From a bacterium (GTDB lineage Bacteria > 4484-113 > JAFGCY01), in assembly GCA_020849855.1 (NCBI GenBank), contig JADZFO010000014.1, positions 1-13,567 on the forward strand: a stretch of DNA of 13,567 bases, written 5' to 3'. Below are positions 13,566 to 13,567 of this stretch, piece after piece (the stretch's first letter is position 1; the number at the start of each line of letters is the position of its first letter). A program made the translations under genes and the position numbers. The notes under the pieces were generated by a model that did no database searches, had not been told where the DNA came from, and saw nothing but the letters and a program-made list of their open reading frames with translations.

Positions 13566-13567
13566 CG
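13442..13567 (-). mobile_element. 3' end of the same IS481-family element, right contig edge
   Basis: A perfect reverse complement of 1-126. The tip TGTGGCCGCC starts exactly at 13442, preceded by GCTAGA (13436-13441), which fits the NCTAGN target reported for IS481. Together with the left copy this shows two insertions in inverted orientation, about 13.3 kb apart, with transposase 3' ends pointing inward. Which bases form the target duplication cannot be confirmed because the far ends are outside the window. Confidence 0.85.

Noticed and set aside
1-13567. Linear replicon or composite transposon with terminal inverted repeats
   Set aside because: The repeat encodes an IS transposase C-terminus, ends at an IS tip on both sides and has equal length. 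The interior holds lysS and a flagellar operon, so an assembly break at a repeated IS is the simpler reading.

Overview
The window looks like one contig from a high-GC, flagellated bacterium with an outer membrane. The evidence is a flagellar operon that includes the P-ring (flgI) and L-ring (flgH) genes, a signal-peptide lipoprotein, and GC near two thirds in most genes. I cannot name the phylum. The lysyl-tRNA synthetase, the flagellar gene order and the GxxExxY gene fit several uncultivated or less-studied Gram-negative lineages (Planctomycetota and 'deltaproteobacterial' groups among them).

Both edges carry the same sequence. Bases 1-126 are a perfect reverse complement of 13442-13567, and each encodes the last 41 residues of an IS481-type transposase, ending in a 5'-TGT...ACA-3' tip. 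Two copies of one insertion sequence therefore bound the contig, with their transposase 3' ends facing inward. The left copy sits in a beta-propeller-like gene and the right copy in a GxxExxY gene. The equal 126-base length on both sides suggests assembly stopped at a multi-copy IS, with a k-1 overlap for k=127.

Left part (127-5969): a 5'-truncated Asp-box/propeller protein; a convergent 3-methyladenine DNA glycosylase (Mpg/AAG family) on the minus strand; then on the plus strand a divergent propeller-like lipoprotein, an MgtC/SapB membrane protein, and a soluble PAS-histidine kinase-receiver hybrid.

Middle (5975-10564, minus strand): a compact flagellar operon in the order flgF-flgG-flgA-flgH-flgI, followed by an unreported 49-codon ORF where flgJ often lies, then a strong intrinsic terminator. 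A perfect FliA (sigma-28) -10 box, GCCGATAA, lies just upstream of flgF. These genes supply the distal rod and the P- and L-rings with the FlgA chaperone.

Right part (10565-13441, plus strand): divergent cheR, the chemoreceptor methyltransferase, so motility and chemotaxis genes share one intergenic region; lysS with a hairpin abutting its ribosome-binding site; then three 8-bp direct repeats and a GxxExxY gene of lower GC, broken by the IS at a CTAG target.

The most interesting point is that the transposase has no stop codon of its own. At the right junction the CTAG target supplies TAG. At the left junction the target reads CTAC, so the transposase frame runs on into the disrupted gene.
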